DNA of 64,000 nucleotides, from the NCBI RefSeq assembly GCF_017086365.1, contig NZ_CP070969.1, positions 4,030,001-4,094,000 on the forward strand. Direction: 5' to 3'. Below the pieces are notes generated by a model. It was not told the origin of the DNA, ran no database searches, and saw only the letters and a list, made by a program, of their open reading frames with translations. The stretch's first letter is position 1, and every line of letters begins with the position of its first letter. Both the position numbers and the translations under genes were made by a program. This DNA comes from Paenibacillus tianjinensis. GTDB lineage: Bacteria; Bacillota; Bacilli; Paenibacillales; Paenibacillaceae. This document shows positions 44,443 through 52,178 of the stretch, in pieces.

Positions 44443-45742
44443 TAACCACACCTCTATTAGCAAAGTATCTAATAATCTTATCTCTGGATTTCACTATGCT
44501 TCGTTCTTCTATTGCTTGGACAAGTTCTGGATCATTAAAATCTATTCCATCAATATATTGTTTAATCTTTTTCAGGCTCATGTCTTCATCTTTAAATATT
44601 TTTGCAATTTGAATATAACCAGCAAACATTTGTGGATGATTTATATATATTTGTTTACATAATTTAGGATTCATTTTAAATTCGTCAACATAATAAGAAA
44701 TTAAATATCCGAAAAACTCAATCAAGTATTGAGATATCTCTTTTTCTTCGATGAAGTTCCTAGGGTTGAAAACCTTATCTATAGTATATGACAGGGTATC
44801 AAATGTCGTTAGATGTCCAGCAACTTCACTAATGCGTGATGAAGACGCAATCCTTCCTGTTAGTTCTGATTTTCTTTGTAAATCCCTCACGATTTTATCA
44901 GAGGATTTTTCTGATTTTAATTCCTTTAGTCTTTCTGGCTTTACAATATTTACTGTATTAATTTGTCCAAAGAATTTTTTTGCAATATCCTTATCATAGC
45001 TTCTTATAGATAGAAACAGTTTCTGCGGCAGACTAGGATTAATTGAAGTTGCTTTAATTGCACCCTGAAGACGGTGAAATCCATCCAACACAGAGATTAA
45101 AGCATCTTTATTTATAGTAAGAGATTTCGTTTTATCATTGTAACTAATTGCCTCCGATTGTTCTGAGTATATATTTAGAGTTATTGTATCAGGAAGATAT
45201 GTTTCGTTTAACATATGCTGTGCGATATCATCAACACTCTTCTTATTAATTTCAGGTACTTCAATAAAACTATCGCTTCCATGCTTAATATATTTAGGGC
45301 TTCTCTGCGTCTCAAAATCATAGAATATTAGTTGTGATAAATACATTTGAACTAACGTTTTTGCATCTATCTTGGTTACATATTCCTCATCGCTAAGCAT
45401 AACAACATTCTCAAACTCCATAGGTAATTCTATGGCATCATTAAATTTAGTATTTTCGATATGTTCCTTCGCTTTATCCATTTCCTTTTTAGTAAAGTAT
45501 TCTAGAGGTGAAATGTTATTATTGTGAGTTTCAGAATAAAGCGCATACGTAAGCACATACAATCTTGCAACATCTAACATATAAATTTCGTTCTTTGACC
45601 GAACAATCGCTTGAAATGTTCCCACAGGTAAACCAAATTCACCAAAAACATCGTTGATCTGTTTGACAATGTTTGGGATATGTTTTATTTCATCAATAAT
45701 TTCGATCAATAAAGGCTCAAGTTCAGTTCTATCTTTCTTCAT
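44435..45742 (-). CDS. DGxHR-domain protein (YopQ-like)
   Basis: 435 residues from ATG 45742. Contains VLDGFHRLQGAIKA (DGxHR motif, as in DndB/DGQHR proteins), then KKFFGQINTVNIVKPERL. SPbeta YopQ has similar size and position beside YopR. The start is preceded by GGGACGGTG. Expression likely begins at the operator-bearing region 45.84-45.90 kb. Exact molecular role not known to me. Confidence 0.6.
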   Translation of the reverse strand: MKKDRTELEPLLIEIIDEIKHIPNIVKQINDVFGEFGLPVGTFQAIVRSKNEIYMLDVARLYVLTYALYSETHNNNISPLEYFTKKEMDKAKEHIENTKFNDAIELPMEFENVVMLSDEEYVTKIDAKTLVQMYLSQLIFYDFETQRSPKYIKHGSDSFIEVPEINKKSVDDIAQHMLNETYLPDTITLNIYSEQSEAISYNDKTKSLTINKDALISVLDGFHRLQGAIKATSINPSLPQKLFLSIRSYDKDIAKKFFGQINTVNIVKPERLKELKSEKSSDKIVRDLQRKSELTGRIASSSRISEVAGHLTTFDTLSYTIDKVFNPRNFIEEKEISQYLIEFFGYLISYYVDEFKMNPKLCKQIYINHPQMFAGYIQIAKIFKDEDMSLKKIKQYIDGIDFNDPELVQAIEERSIVKSRDKIIRYFANRGVVNV

Positions 45743-45829
45743 TTTACACCGTCCCATAAATGATTCTACTAATAGTAGTATATCATTTATTAATAAATAT
45801 ATACACATTGGTCGTATTATATAATTTTG

Positions 45830-45841
45830 ATTATATTTATT
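45830..45841 (-). promoter_or_regulatory. Phage promoter-like motif in the lysogeny switch region
   Basis: AATAAATATAAT on the minus strand, about 90 bases before the DGxHR gene; it overlaps the -35 of the plus-strand promoter at 45840. Confidence 0.45.
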
Positions 45842-45868
45842 GACTTATGTGATTGCGTTAGGTAAAAT
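45840..45868 (+). promoter_or_regulatory. Sigma-A promoter of the plus-strand recombinase gene
   Basis: TTGACT, 17 bp, TAAAAT. The candidate operator at 45880 lies just downstream of the expected start site. Confidence 0.7.
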
Positions 45869-45869
45869 G

Positions 45870-45898
45870 AATATACACAAGTAACTAGTGACTTATAA
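45870..45898 (-). promoter_or_regulatory. Divergent promoter with perfect palindromic operator (copy B)
   Basis: Minus-strand TTATAA, 17 bp, TATATT towards the DGxHR gene. The spacer holds AGTAACTAGTGACT (45880-45893), matching AGTNACTAGTNACT exactly. The -35 is weak, but geometry equals the other three copies. Confidence 0.65.
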
Positions 45899-45943
45899 TA
45901 AGAAGATAAAAATACAAATATCAAATTGAAAGGAGTGTTTGAA

Positions 45944-46990
45944 ATGGACGCAGCAACAAATAATGTGGTCGGTTTACAAGTTGGATCGGTATGGGAGGAT
46001 ATTCAAACCTTTCTTGGAGATCATGCAACAAAGAGCAAATATACATACGATAATTACCTTAACTCATTGAGAAAGTTCTTCATGTGGTACAGAGGTAAAG
46101 AGCTTAATGCACTCACCATTTCAGATTTAGAAATTAGAAATGCTGATGTACTCCGTTTTAGGAATCACTTGATTAACGACTACGATCTCGAAAACAGCAC
46201 CATCAACAATAGAATCGCTGCAATATCAAGTTTGTACAACTTTCTTGAGATCAACAGTTATAATGTCAATTCTAAAGTCGTAACACTAACTAACTTGGTT
46301 GAGAATGAGAATACTGCTGGTAAGCTCTATTATCAAGAAGCAGAGTTAATGAGTGAATTAGTGCTGACTCAAAAAAAGGGAATCGAAAAATCTGCTTTAA
46401 TTGAAATGGCCTATGTCACCAGTTTAAGAAAAGGAACGCTATTAAATCTGTCCTGGAACGATATTAAGAAGAATCCGACATTAGATTACTATGAAGTAAC
46501 TGTTATCGGTAAAGGAAATAAGCGTCATACGATAGCAATCAAGGTTGAATTGTTCAATAAACTATGTGAGATCAAGGAACAGCCTTATTATAAAAAGTTC
46601 GATGCTGCCAAACAGAATAAAATATTTAATCTAAGCACCAGAACGATTCAAGATATGATGAATGAGCTTAAAAAAGAAATCGGAATAGATCCAGATAGAA
46701 ATATTGTATTTCACAGCTTTAGAAACGTGGCTTCCTATTTCGGTACACTCGAAGAATTGCAACAACAATTAGGTCATGCAGATATTAATACAACTAAGAA
46801 ACATTACCGTCATGCGAATACAAATCTTTCTAATATGATTAGTATGCGGATAGGTGATAAAGTTGATTTCAGTGTATTTGAAGCGCTGAGTAAGGAACAA
46901 TTAATACATTTGGTTAGTGATCTGGATATCGGAACGTTATTGAGTTTAAAGAAACGTGCTGAAGTTATGAATATAAATACTAGTCATTAA
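45944..46990 (+). CDS. Tyrosine recombinase with full catalytic set (YopP-like)
   Basis: 348 residues from ATG 45944 (AAGGAG eight bases upstream). A core-binding domain precedes catalytic motifs: SLRKGTLLNLSW (Arg), VIGKGNKRHTI (Lys), FHSFRNVA (HxxR), LGHADINTTKKHYRHA (His and nucleophile Tyr). It faces away from the DGxHR and repressor-like genes, as yopP does in SPbeta. It is a second recombinase besides the attR integrase, possibly a regulator or dimer resolution enzyme. Confidence 0.8.
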   Translation: MDAATNNVVGLQVGSVWEDIQTFLGDHATKSKYTYDNYLNSLRKFFMWYRGKELNALTISDLEIRNADVLRFRNHLINDYDLENSTINNRIAAISSLYNFLEINSYNVNSKVVTLTNLVENENTAGKLYYQEAELMSELVLTQKKGIEKSALIEMAYVTSLRKGTLLNLSWNDIKKNPTLDYYEVTVIGKGNKRHTIAIKVELFNKLCEIKEQPYYKKFDAAKQNKIFNLSTRTIQDMMNELKKEIGIDPDRNIVFHSFRNVASYFGTLEELQQQLGHADINTTKKHYRHANTNLSNMISMRIGDKVDFSVFEALSKEQLIHLVSDLDIGTLLSLKKRAEVMNINTSH

Positions 46991-46995
46991 ATTCT

Positions 46996-47331
46996 TTATT
47001 TAAGGCCCGCACAGACCACATAACCAACTGAACCATCATACAATTGTACTTTACAAACTTCATCCTTTTTCTCCAATAAAGTAACTTTATTCTTACCATC
47101 CGAATAATCAGGAAGATAAAATGATCTCCTATTTTCTCTTAGTTTTTGAATAGCATCTTCATTCCCCACCAATGAAACATAATCCCTCATGTCTTCATAT
47201 TCAGATGAAATCTGATACAACATAGCAAGCCTATAATCTTTACCTTTTTTTAACCCATCACCGCAGGCGGCCAGAAGAACCATAATCATGATTATTGAAA
47301 GCAAAGTAATAAGTATCTTAAAACTCATCAT
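46996..47331 (-). CDS. Small lipoprotein, superinfection-exclusion candidate
   Basis: 111 residues from ATG 47331 (AAAGGATG upstream). A hydrophobic signal ends in the lipobox VLLAACGDG, so the mature protein is a lipid-anchored surface protein of about 86 residues. The C-terminal part (KVTLLEKKDEVCKVQLYDGSVGYV) reads like an SH3-type domain. Prophage lipoproteins of this kind often block entry of related phages; that is analogy only. Confidence 0.7.
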   Translation of the reverse strand: MMSFKILITLLSIIMIMVLLAACGDGLKKGKDYRLAMLYQISSEYEDMRDYVSLVGNEDAIQKLRENRRSFYLPDYSDGKNKVTLLEKKDEVCKVQLYDGSVGYVVCAGLK

Positions 47332-47441
47332 TGAATTCACATCCTTTATTTAGGTTTTATGAATGATAATTCAAATAAATTATTTTTTACCCAAATATCA
47401 TATATGAGTATTCTCATTATTTCAATAAATTGATTTATTAC

Positions 47442-47677
47442 TTGTATCGTAAATATCATATAAAATGATCCTAATCCCTTATAAACTAAGGGATTTTTTG
47501 CTGTCTGGAGATAATAATACATAGTTGTATCGGTAAAGTGTGCATAGAATAAGGAGTTTTTGATCAAAAATGGGGCGAATTTTGATAAATTTCAGTAAAA
47601 ATGATAGAAATTTACGATTATTTATTAGGTAAAAACGTTGATAGTACTAGGTTTGTACGATACAAGTGACGATACAA
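47442..47677. repeat. Four TTGTATCGT iterons
   Basis: TTGTATCGT at 47442-47450, TTGTATCGG at 47525-47533, and the complement ACGATACAA at 47657-47665 and 47669-47677, the last two as direct repeats three bases apart. Confidence 0.6.
47473..47499 (+). terminator. Orphan plus-strand terminator
   Basis: AATCCCTTA and TAAGGGATT pair, followed by six T on the plus strand. No plus-strand gene ends nearby, so a short RNA or long read-through from the recombinase gene may end here. Confidence 0.7.
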
Positions 47678-48091
47678 ATAGGGTAAAAATGGACTTATTT
47701 AGAGTGAATATTCATCGTGATAATAATAAACGTCTCGGAGTGGAAGTGCTATGGGCCTATTTTCTGAAAATGACCCCTAAAATGATTTAAAATACCCCCC
47801 ACCTAGCTTAAAATTTCTTTTCTAACTGCTACATAACTACTCTTGTATAGCAGATAGAACGCTTGACAGAACGGGTAATTTATGAATCAAAAAATGAAAA
47901 GAATTACTAAAATTTGAGTTAATCTAATTAAATTTTTTTGAATTCGTGCGTATACCCACCGTGCTGGTCAAATGGTCGCCTCGTTTTATTATATATACTA
48001 GCGCGAACTCGAAGACTTAAGCACATTATCATCTGAATGAGTTTATAACTGAGGTGATCGGTTCATACTGAAATCTAAAACATATAGAGGA

Positions 48092-48321
48092 ATGATCATA
48101 TTGAACGATAAACCAAAAGTAAACTTTACCAAAAAGGCAGTATTTTAGATGATGATGAAAAATTAGAGTATTACAGTACATATCTTAGTAAACGTCCTGA
48201 ATTAAATAAGATTGTAAATGAATTATGGGATGAATACAGAGAAGTAGTCAAGGAACATGGACATGGTAAAGAGTCTAAAGAGATATTGATCAAAATATAC
48301 AGCTACGCCCCTAAAGGGTAA
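48092..48321 (+). pseudogene. Frameshifted copy of a small paired gene
   Basis: The reading frame begins MIILNDKPKVNFTKK and hits a stop, but shifting by one base in the run of five A (48129-48135 region) gives a continuous KGSILDDDEKLEYY...RPELNKIVNELWDEY...KEHGHGKESKEILIKIYS protein ending APKG at 48321. The downstream intact paralog confirms the frame. Its stop overlaps a GC-rich hairpin followed by TTTTT. Either a pseudogene or a single-base sequencing error. Confidence 0.55.
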
Positions 48322-48423
48322 GGCTTTTTAAAGCTTCTTATTAGCATTCTCTCAGCAACTCTAAGACCTAACGCTTTCAACACATCGGTTACTAAAAATA
48401 ACGCATGCCTGAAAGGAAAACGT

Positions 48424-48582
48424 ATGGATAAAGAATTTATAGAAAGTCTTAAAAAACCTGAATTCGATCCGATTGTTAAAGAGTTGTGGGATAATTACAA
48501 GAAGTTAGTCAAAGAGCACGGACGCAGCAAAGAGTCCAAAGAATTATTAATCAAGATTCATAGCCTTGCTCCTAAGGAGTGA
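48424..48582 (+). CDS. Hypothetical 52-aa protein, paralog of the preceding frameshifted gene
   Basis: ATG 48424 with GAAAGGA upstream. MDKEFIESLKKPEFDPIVKE, then LWDNYKKLVKEHGRSKESKE and LLIKIHSLAPKE. About 60 percent of residues are shared with the C-terminal part of the copy 100 bases upstream. Basic, helical, possibly DNA binding. It is followed by and overlaps its own terminator. Confidence 0.6.
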   Translation: MDKEFIESLKKPEFDPIVKELWDNYKKLVKEHGRSKESKELLIKIHSLAPKE

Positions 48583-48591
48583 GGCTTTTTT
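48562..48591 (+). terminator. Terminator overlapping the end of the 52-aa gene
   Basis: AGCCT-TG-CTCC-TAA-GGAG-TG-AGGCT followed by six T; the stop codon lies in the stem. The upstream copy has a similar, weaker hairpin at 48303-48336. Confidence 0.85.
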
Positions 48592-49014
48592 CTTGTAAAT
48601 TGGTTCTGCCTTTAGTCGTCCTGCCTTACGCATAAAGGGTATTCTGTTAAGCAATGTTCATTAGTCCCAGGGTAAGATTCATGAGTGTTCATCATTAACA
48701 AGTCTCTGGAGCATCATGTACTAGATCATTAGCATTATCCATGTTGTCTTCTTAGCAACGGTCATTAAGACATTCACGACTTGAGCATGTCTACAAGCGT
48801 TATGACACGGTTATAACGTACCTCTGTACATTTTACCCACCAACATATCACCTTTAAATGAAGACCATGTTAAAGCCAATGTCAGACAACGCTTTAAGGA
48901 TATTCTTAGATGGTTTATGAGTAAACGGATCTCAATTACATTCTTTTACTACTGACAAGCTGTCAGTAGTAAACTGTTCTTCCTCTGCTACAGCTACAAC
49001 TTCATTACAATCAT
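48592..49014. other. Non-coding region with a 13-bp perfect palindrome
   Basis: No gene seen. TTTACTACTGACA and TGTCAGTAGTAAA (48945-48957 and 48961-48973) form a perfect stem with a 3-base AGC loop, the strongest hairpin in the region and without a T-run. Could be an origin or packaging structure, or an RNA element. Confidence 0.55.
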
Positions 49015-49043
49015 AAAAAGGACTCCTTATTTTCAGGAATCCC
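49015..49043 (-). terminator. Terminator of the 49.1-50 kb minus-strand operon
   Basis: GGATTCC pairs with GGAGTCC (one G-T) and TTTTT follows on the minus strand. Confidence 0.75.
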
Positions 49044-49066
49044 AAAGTTTGCTTATTTTTATTTAT

Positions 49067-49150
49067 TTACCATACACACTGAACAACAACAATTAACCAT
49101 ATCAAGCAACATACAACAATAGTTGTATTGCCTTTTGTTCTAGCTTCCAT
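49067..49150 (-). CDS. 27-aa single-span membrane peptide
   Basis: ATG 49150 follows AGGAGTG eight bases upstream, and that site overlaps the stop of the 116-aa gene, so translation is probably coupled. Product MEARTKGNTTIVVCCLIWL then IVVVQCVW: a short basic head and one hydrophobic span. Could be a toxin-like or holin-like peptide; too short for family assignment. Confidence 0.6.
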   Translation of the reverse strand: MEARTKGNTTIVVCCLIWLIVVVQCVW

Positions 49151-49155
49151 TGTTA

Positions 49156-49506
49156 TCACACTCCTAAAAATTTATTAAAGAAATTGATAATCTTGCATTT
49201 ATTTTTTTCATTATATTTATTTTTATAATCCTCTTTGACATCGCTTATAACATGAAAGTAATAACGTTCATCTTTAGATATTTCCTCTATAGTATTGTTT
49301 TTAATGTTTAAAAATAATAACAAATCATAATAATTAGATACGATATAGTTACTATTGTTATTAGGAATAACAATCTTTCTTCCTAAATCAAATGATCTAA
49401 TTATTTTAAAATGCACATCACTATTAACTGAACATCGTCTATTAGCTTTCGGACATAATTCTGCAAACATGCTCTTTGCTTCTGAGCTTATTTTGTATTT
49501 AAACAT
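49156..49506 (-). CDS. Hypothetical phage protein, 116 aa
   Basis: Basic, Lys/Asn-rich, with FDLGRKIVIPNNNSNYIVSN in the middle. GGGAG upstream of ATG 49506. Likely in one operon with the 150-aa gene upstream. Not recognised. Confidence 0.55.
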   Translation of the reverse strand: MFKYKISSEAKSMFAELCPKANRRCSVNSDVHFKIIRSFDLGRKIVIPNNNSNYIVSNYYDLLLFLNIKNNTIEEISKDERYYFHVISDVKEDYKNKYNEKNKCKIINFFNKFLGV

Positions 49507-49569
49507 TCTTAAAAATTCTCCCTTCTTTCTTTTCCTCCACTTATATAGCGGAGGGTTTACGATTGATTA

Positions 49570-50022
49570 TTAAGCATATTGAAGTTCTTTTACCGTGTTT
49601 TTGTTTTTGAACACTGGTTCAAATACTGCCTTAACTCCTGTTTTATCTTCAATCCAAAGCGCTTCGGCTGCTTGACGTTGATCCAATCCGTTATAATGGA
49701 TGAATTGTTTGCATCCTACACCAGACATATACCTTCTGTCACTCTCAATTGTGTATTGAGCATCCATCTCGGCACACTTGGCATCAATTCTTTCTTGAAA
49801 AGCTTCTGTTACATATGTATCTACGAATACGGGTAATTCGAATCCTTGCTTCATTACCCAGTTAGCGATATTCTGTTGAAAGGATTGAGGAATGTCTGCA
49901 ACGTGAATGTTGATAAAAACTTCATTTGGACGATTTTCGATAATTCCTCTTGCTCTCACATTAAATTGTGATTTAACTGCTTCCAATACACTTGCCATAA
50001 TCGCTTTGTTGTTTTTCACCAT
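49570..50022 (-). CDS. Hypothetical early phage protein, 150 aa
   Basis: First gene behind operator copy C, so probably an early, repressed gene. AAAGGAG upstream of ATG. Contains ARGIIENRPNEVFINIHVAD and a charged helix with several acidic residues (RIDAKCAEMDAQYTIESDRR). No family recognised. Confidence 0.6.
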   Translation of the reverse strand: MVKNNKAIMASVLEAVKSQFNVRARGIIENRPNEVFINIHVADIPQSFQQNIANWVMKQGFELPVFVDTYVTEAFQERIDAKCAEMDAQYTIESDRRYMSGVGCKQFIHYNGLDQRQAAEALWIEDKTGVKAVFEPVFKNKNTVKELQYA

Positions 50023-50057
50023 TTTTATCGTCTCCTTTTGTTTAACTTTATAACCTA

Positions 50058-50086
50058 ATTATACTTTAGTTACTAGTGACTTGCAA
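50058..50086 (-). promoter_or_regulatory. Early promoter with perfect palindromic operator (copy C)
   Basis: TTGCAA, 17 bp, TATAAT towards the 150-aa gene; the spacer region holds AGTTACTAGTGACT (50068-50081), an exact match to the palindrome. Confidence 0.8.
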
Positions 50087-50155
50087 CTAGTTTCTATGGA
50101 TTATTTCATTTCTTTTTGCTACAATGTTTTTATAAGAAAGGAAGTGTTTTAACGC

Positions 50156-50392
50156 ATGTTAATAGTAAAACCAATCTTAAAACAATGGTTGGATGAACGT
50201 GGTTACAAAAGTCAACAAGCGTTTGCTAAAGAAGTAGGCATACCACAAAAAACAATTAATAACTTTGATGACAGTGTGCAACATAAAACCACAACACTTT
50301 TTAAGATAGCTCGACATCTTGGTATTACGGTAGATGAACTATTTCATGTTGAGGAAATAGAAGAGCCAGACACTGATAAAGTCAAACAATAA
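50156..50392 (+). CDS. Xre-family HTH regulator, 78 aa
   Basis: A compact Cro/CI-type helix-turn-helix: LKQWLDERGYKSQQAFAKEV, IPQKTINNFDD, LFKIARHLGITVDELF. AAGGAAG upstream. It is divergent from the operator-C promoter, so it could be the factor that binds the AGTNACTAGTNACT sites, or an antirepressor-type regulator of the same switch. Confidence 0.8.
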   Translation: MLIVKPILKQWLDERGYKSQQAFAKEVGIPQKTINNFDDSVQHKTTTLFKIARHLGITVDELFHVEEIEEPDTDKVKQ

Positions 50393-50510
50393 AACATATA
50401 AGAGAGATATGTGTACATATCTCTCTTTGGGATATCCGCGACAGCCACGCTTTCACAGCGGTACTGTTTCGAGCAGTTTCTCTCTGGATACTCATTCAGG
50501 TTGAAGTGTA

Positions 50511-50522
50511 TTTATATTTATT
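50511..50522 (-). promoter_or_regulatory. Promoter-like motif past the 101-aa gene
   Basis: AATAAATATAAA on the minus strand directly after the stop codon; no gene follows closely on that strand. Confidence 0.3.
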
Positions 50523-50527
50523 ATTAT

Positions 50528-50833
50528 TTATCCTTTGTATGGGATTAAACTTTCTGCTACATCAGCCATCAGTGATTCAAAGTAATCTTGTTCCTTCGAA
50601 TAATTCTCATGATTTTTTTGATCGAGGCAATCTATGACAACCTGTAACTCGGGCTTATTGTCTTTTGCTTTTTCGAGCAGAGATATATATAACATAGTCA
50701 CAATGTTGTACTCACTAAAATATTTATCAATCATCGACCGCATAGTTACATAATCTTTCGCTTTCCAGCGTTTTTTCTGCTTTTTAGTTAAGTGGTCATA
50801 ATCGTTTAGGTAAATATTCTCTAAACTTGACAA
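50528..50833 (-). CDS. Hypothetical phage protein, 101 aa (TTG start)
   Basis: TTG 50833 follows GGAGGTG at ten bases. Very Lys/Tyr rich, helical (DHLTKKQKKRWKAKDYVTM). Second gene of the operator-D unit. Not recognised. Confidence 0.55.
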   Translation of the reverse strand: MSSLENIYLNDYDHLTKKQKKRWKAKDYVTMRSMIDKYFSEYNIVTMLYISLLEKAKDNKPELQVVIDCLDQKNHENYSKEQDYFESLMADVAESLIPYKG

Positions 50834-50869
50834 CTAAAATTCACCTCCGTTGAATCGTTTATAATCTTC

Positions 50870-51280
50870 CTAATGTACGAGAATATTAGTCAAGTCCTCA
50901 GCCTGTTTTTTCATTTTGAAAAGCACTTTGCTAATATCCTTGCTTCCATATTTACACTTAGCATTAAAACCTAATGTCTCAGCATAGAACTCTTCTCTCT
51001 TCTCCGATGTGTTCAACACCTCATGCATTAGTGTAACTACAATGATCGCAGAGCGTGGGATATTCAAAGATTTAATGAGGAATTCAACGGACAGTGTTTC
51101 AGGCTTAATATCTCTAACAATAAACGTAAAAGTATCTTCACCCTGTGACCACACATTTACAGCATCTTTTTCATCTCTGCCAATCGTTTGCCATATCCGT
51201 CCAACTTTATCTGTTAGGTGAAAAATATTAACTCCTTCAAATATCTTTTCGTGTTTGACAATGTTCTTGTTTGTGTTCAT
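50870..51280 (-). CDS. Hypothetical early phage protein, 136 aa
   Basis: First gene behind operator copy D. AAAGGAG ten bases before ATG. N-terminal half is beta-like (HLTDKVGRIWQTIGRDEKDA), C-terminal half helical and basic. Not recognised. Confidence 0.6.
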   Translation of the reverse strand: MNTNKNIVKHEKIFEGVNIFHLTDKVGRIWQTIGRDEKDAVNVWSQGEDTFTFIVRDIKPETLSVEFLIKSLNIPRSAIIVVTLMHEVLNTSEKREEFYAETLGFNAKCKYGSKDISKVLFKMKKQAEDLTNILVH

Positions 51281-51355
51281 GTTTACCGTCTCCTTTAATA
51301 TAGATTATTGTTTTGCCTTCATCGGTGGGTATGTATTACCTTGTTGATTGATTTT

Positions 51356-51384
51356 ATTATACACTAGTCACTAGTAACTTGCAA
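51356..51384 (-). promoter_or_regulatory. Early promoter with perfect palindromic operator (copy D)
   Basis: TTGCAA, 17 bp, TATAAT towards the 136-aa gene; the operator AGTCACTAGTAACT is at 51366-51379. Confidence 0.8.
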
Positions 51385-51451
51385 CTATATTAGTGTATTA
51401 ATAAGGATCATTAAAATAAAAACCTAATAACATCTGCGAAGGATGAAAATT

Positions 51452-51480
51452 AAAGCCCTTGAGGATGTCTCAAGGGCTTT
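51452..51480 (-). terminator. Terminator after the 122-aa gene
   Basis: AAAGCCCTTGAG and CTCAAGGGCTTT form a 12-bp stem; on the minus strand a short T stretch follows (AATTTTC). It could also act in the other direction. Confidence 0.75.
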
Positions 51481-51508
51481 ATGCAAAACTCTTCTATTTT
51501 ACCTCAAA

Positions 51509-51877
51509 TCACTTAAAGTCTTCGTTATCGGCAAACAGGACTGCTATCCCATCATGATAACTGAAGTACCGAAACCTAAACAGCTTATTTAGATTGTCAA
51601 ATCCACTCAATTCAAGAATCTCATCATTCTGTTTTTGAATATTCTGTTTATAATCTCTTGCCATATCTTGTAATACAGTAAAATCAGATTGTATATCCTG
51701 GATATGTTGGCTGATCACATTTTTGTACTGGTCAATTAAAGTGAAATTATTCAAACCGTTATTAATCCCAAACTCAATAATCTGATCACAGTGCTTTATC
51801 TTAAATGTCATGAAATCTTTATACTCATCCCATTTAGTGTGTCTGAGACGCTTTTTTACTTTATCGCTGAATAGCAT
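51509..51877 (-). CDS. Hypothetical phage protein, 122 aa
   Basis: GAGGTG before ATG 51877. Helical with a conserved-looking aromatic C-terminus (FRYFSYHDGIAVLFADNEDF). Not recognised. Confidence 0.5.
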   Translation of the reverse strand: MLFSDKVKKRLRHTKWDEYKDFMTFKIKHCDQIIEFGINNGLNNFTLIDQYKNVISQHIQDIQSDFTVLQDMARDYKQNIQKQNDEILELSGFDNLNKLFRFRYFSYHDGIAVLFADNEDFK

Positions 51878-51950
51878 CGGAACACCTCGCTTGAGTTTTC
51901 CGTTTAATTTTTGCGAGATACCCGATTAATATACATAAATAAGCCATCAA

Positions 51951-52178
51951 TTAATCAACAGCATTATTGCCACCGTGCATTTCACTTCGCTCTTCACTCT
52001 CGGCCCATATTTCGTCTAATACTTTTCTAAATCTCCTAAGTGCTTCATCAGATGGGGTATTAAACCTGACAGAATAAAGAGTTTTTTTATTTCTATATTT
52101 CACAGAATATTTTATCCAGTAATGCCCTTCATCATCATAGTATTCTTCCAATATGTCCATTTCTTGACCCTTCTTCAT
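51951..52178 (-). CDS. Hypothetical phage protein, 75 aa
   Basis: AAGGAG ten bases before ATG 52178. Begins with a WIKYSVKYRNKK beta-like pair and ends acidic. Stands alone between longer gaps. Not recognised. Confidence 0.5.
   Translation of the reverse strand: MKKGQEMDILEEYYDDEGHYWIKYSVKYRNKKTLYSVRFNTPSDEALRRFRKVLDEIWAESEERSEMHGGNNAVD

Larger units (their letters stand above)
47332..48091. other. Non-coding region with iterons and an orphan terminator
   Basis: No convincing gene in about 760 bases. It contains four TTGTATCGt repeats in both orientations, a plus-strand terminator, and a more GC-rich patch near 47945-48010. A replication origin or regulatory RNA region is possible. Confidence 0.5.

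Noticed and set aside
15022..45841. Repeated TTATATTTA units as a CRISPR or microsatellite
   Set aside because: Copies are dispersed with no regular spacing or spacers and sit at gene starts, which fits regulatory motifs.
47346..47567. 73-codon minus-strand frame rich in Ile/Phe/Tyr
   Set aside because: No ribosome-binding site, composition looks like translated AT-rich non-coding DNA, and it crosses an orphan terminator and iterons.
49203..49216. Promoter-like motif inside the 116-aa gene at 49156
   Set aside because: It lies mid-gene with no closely following start, so it is probably chance in AT-rich coding DNA.
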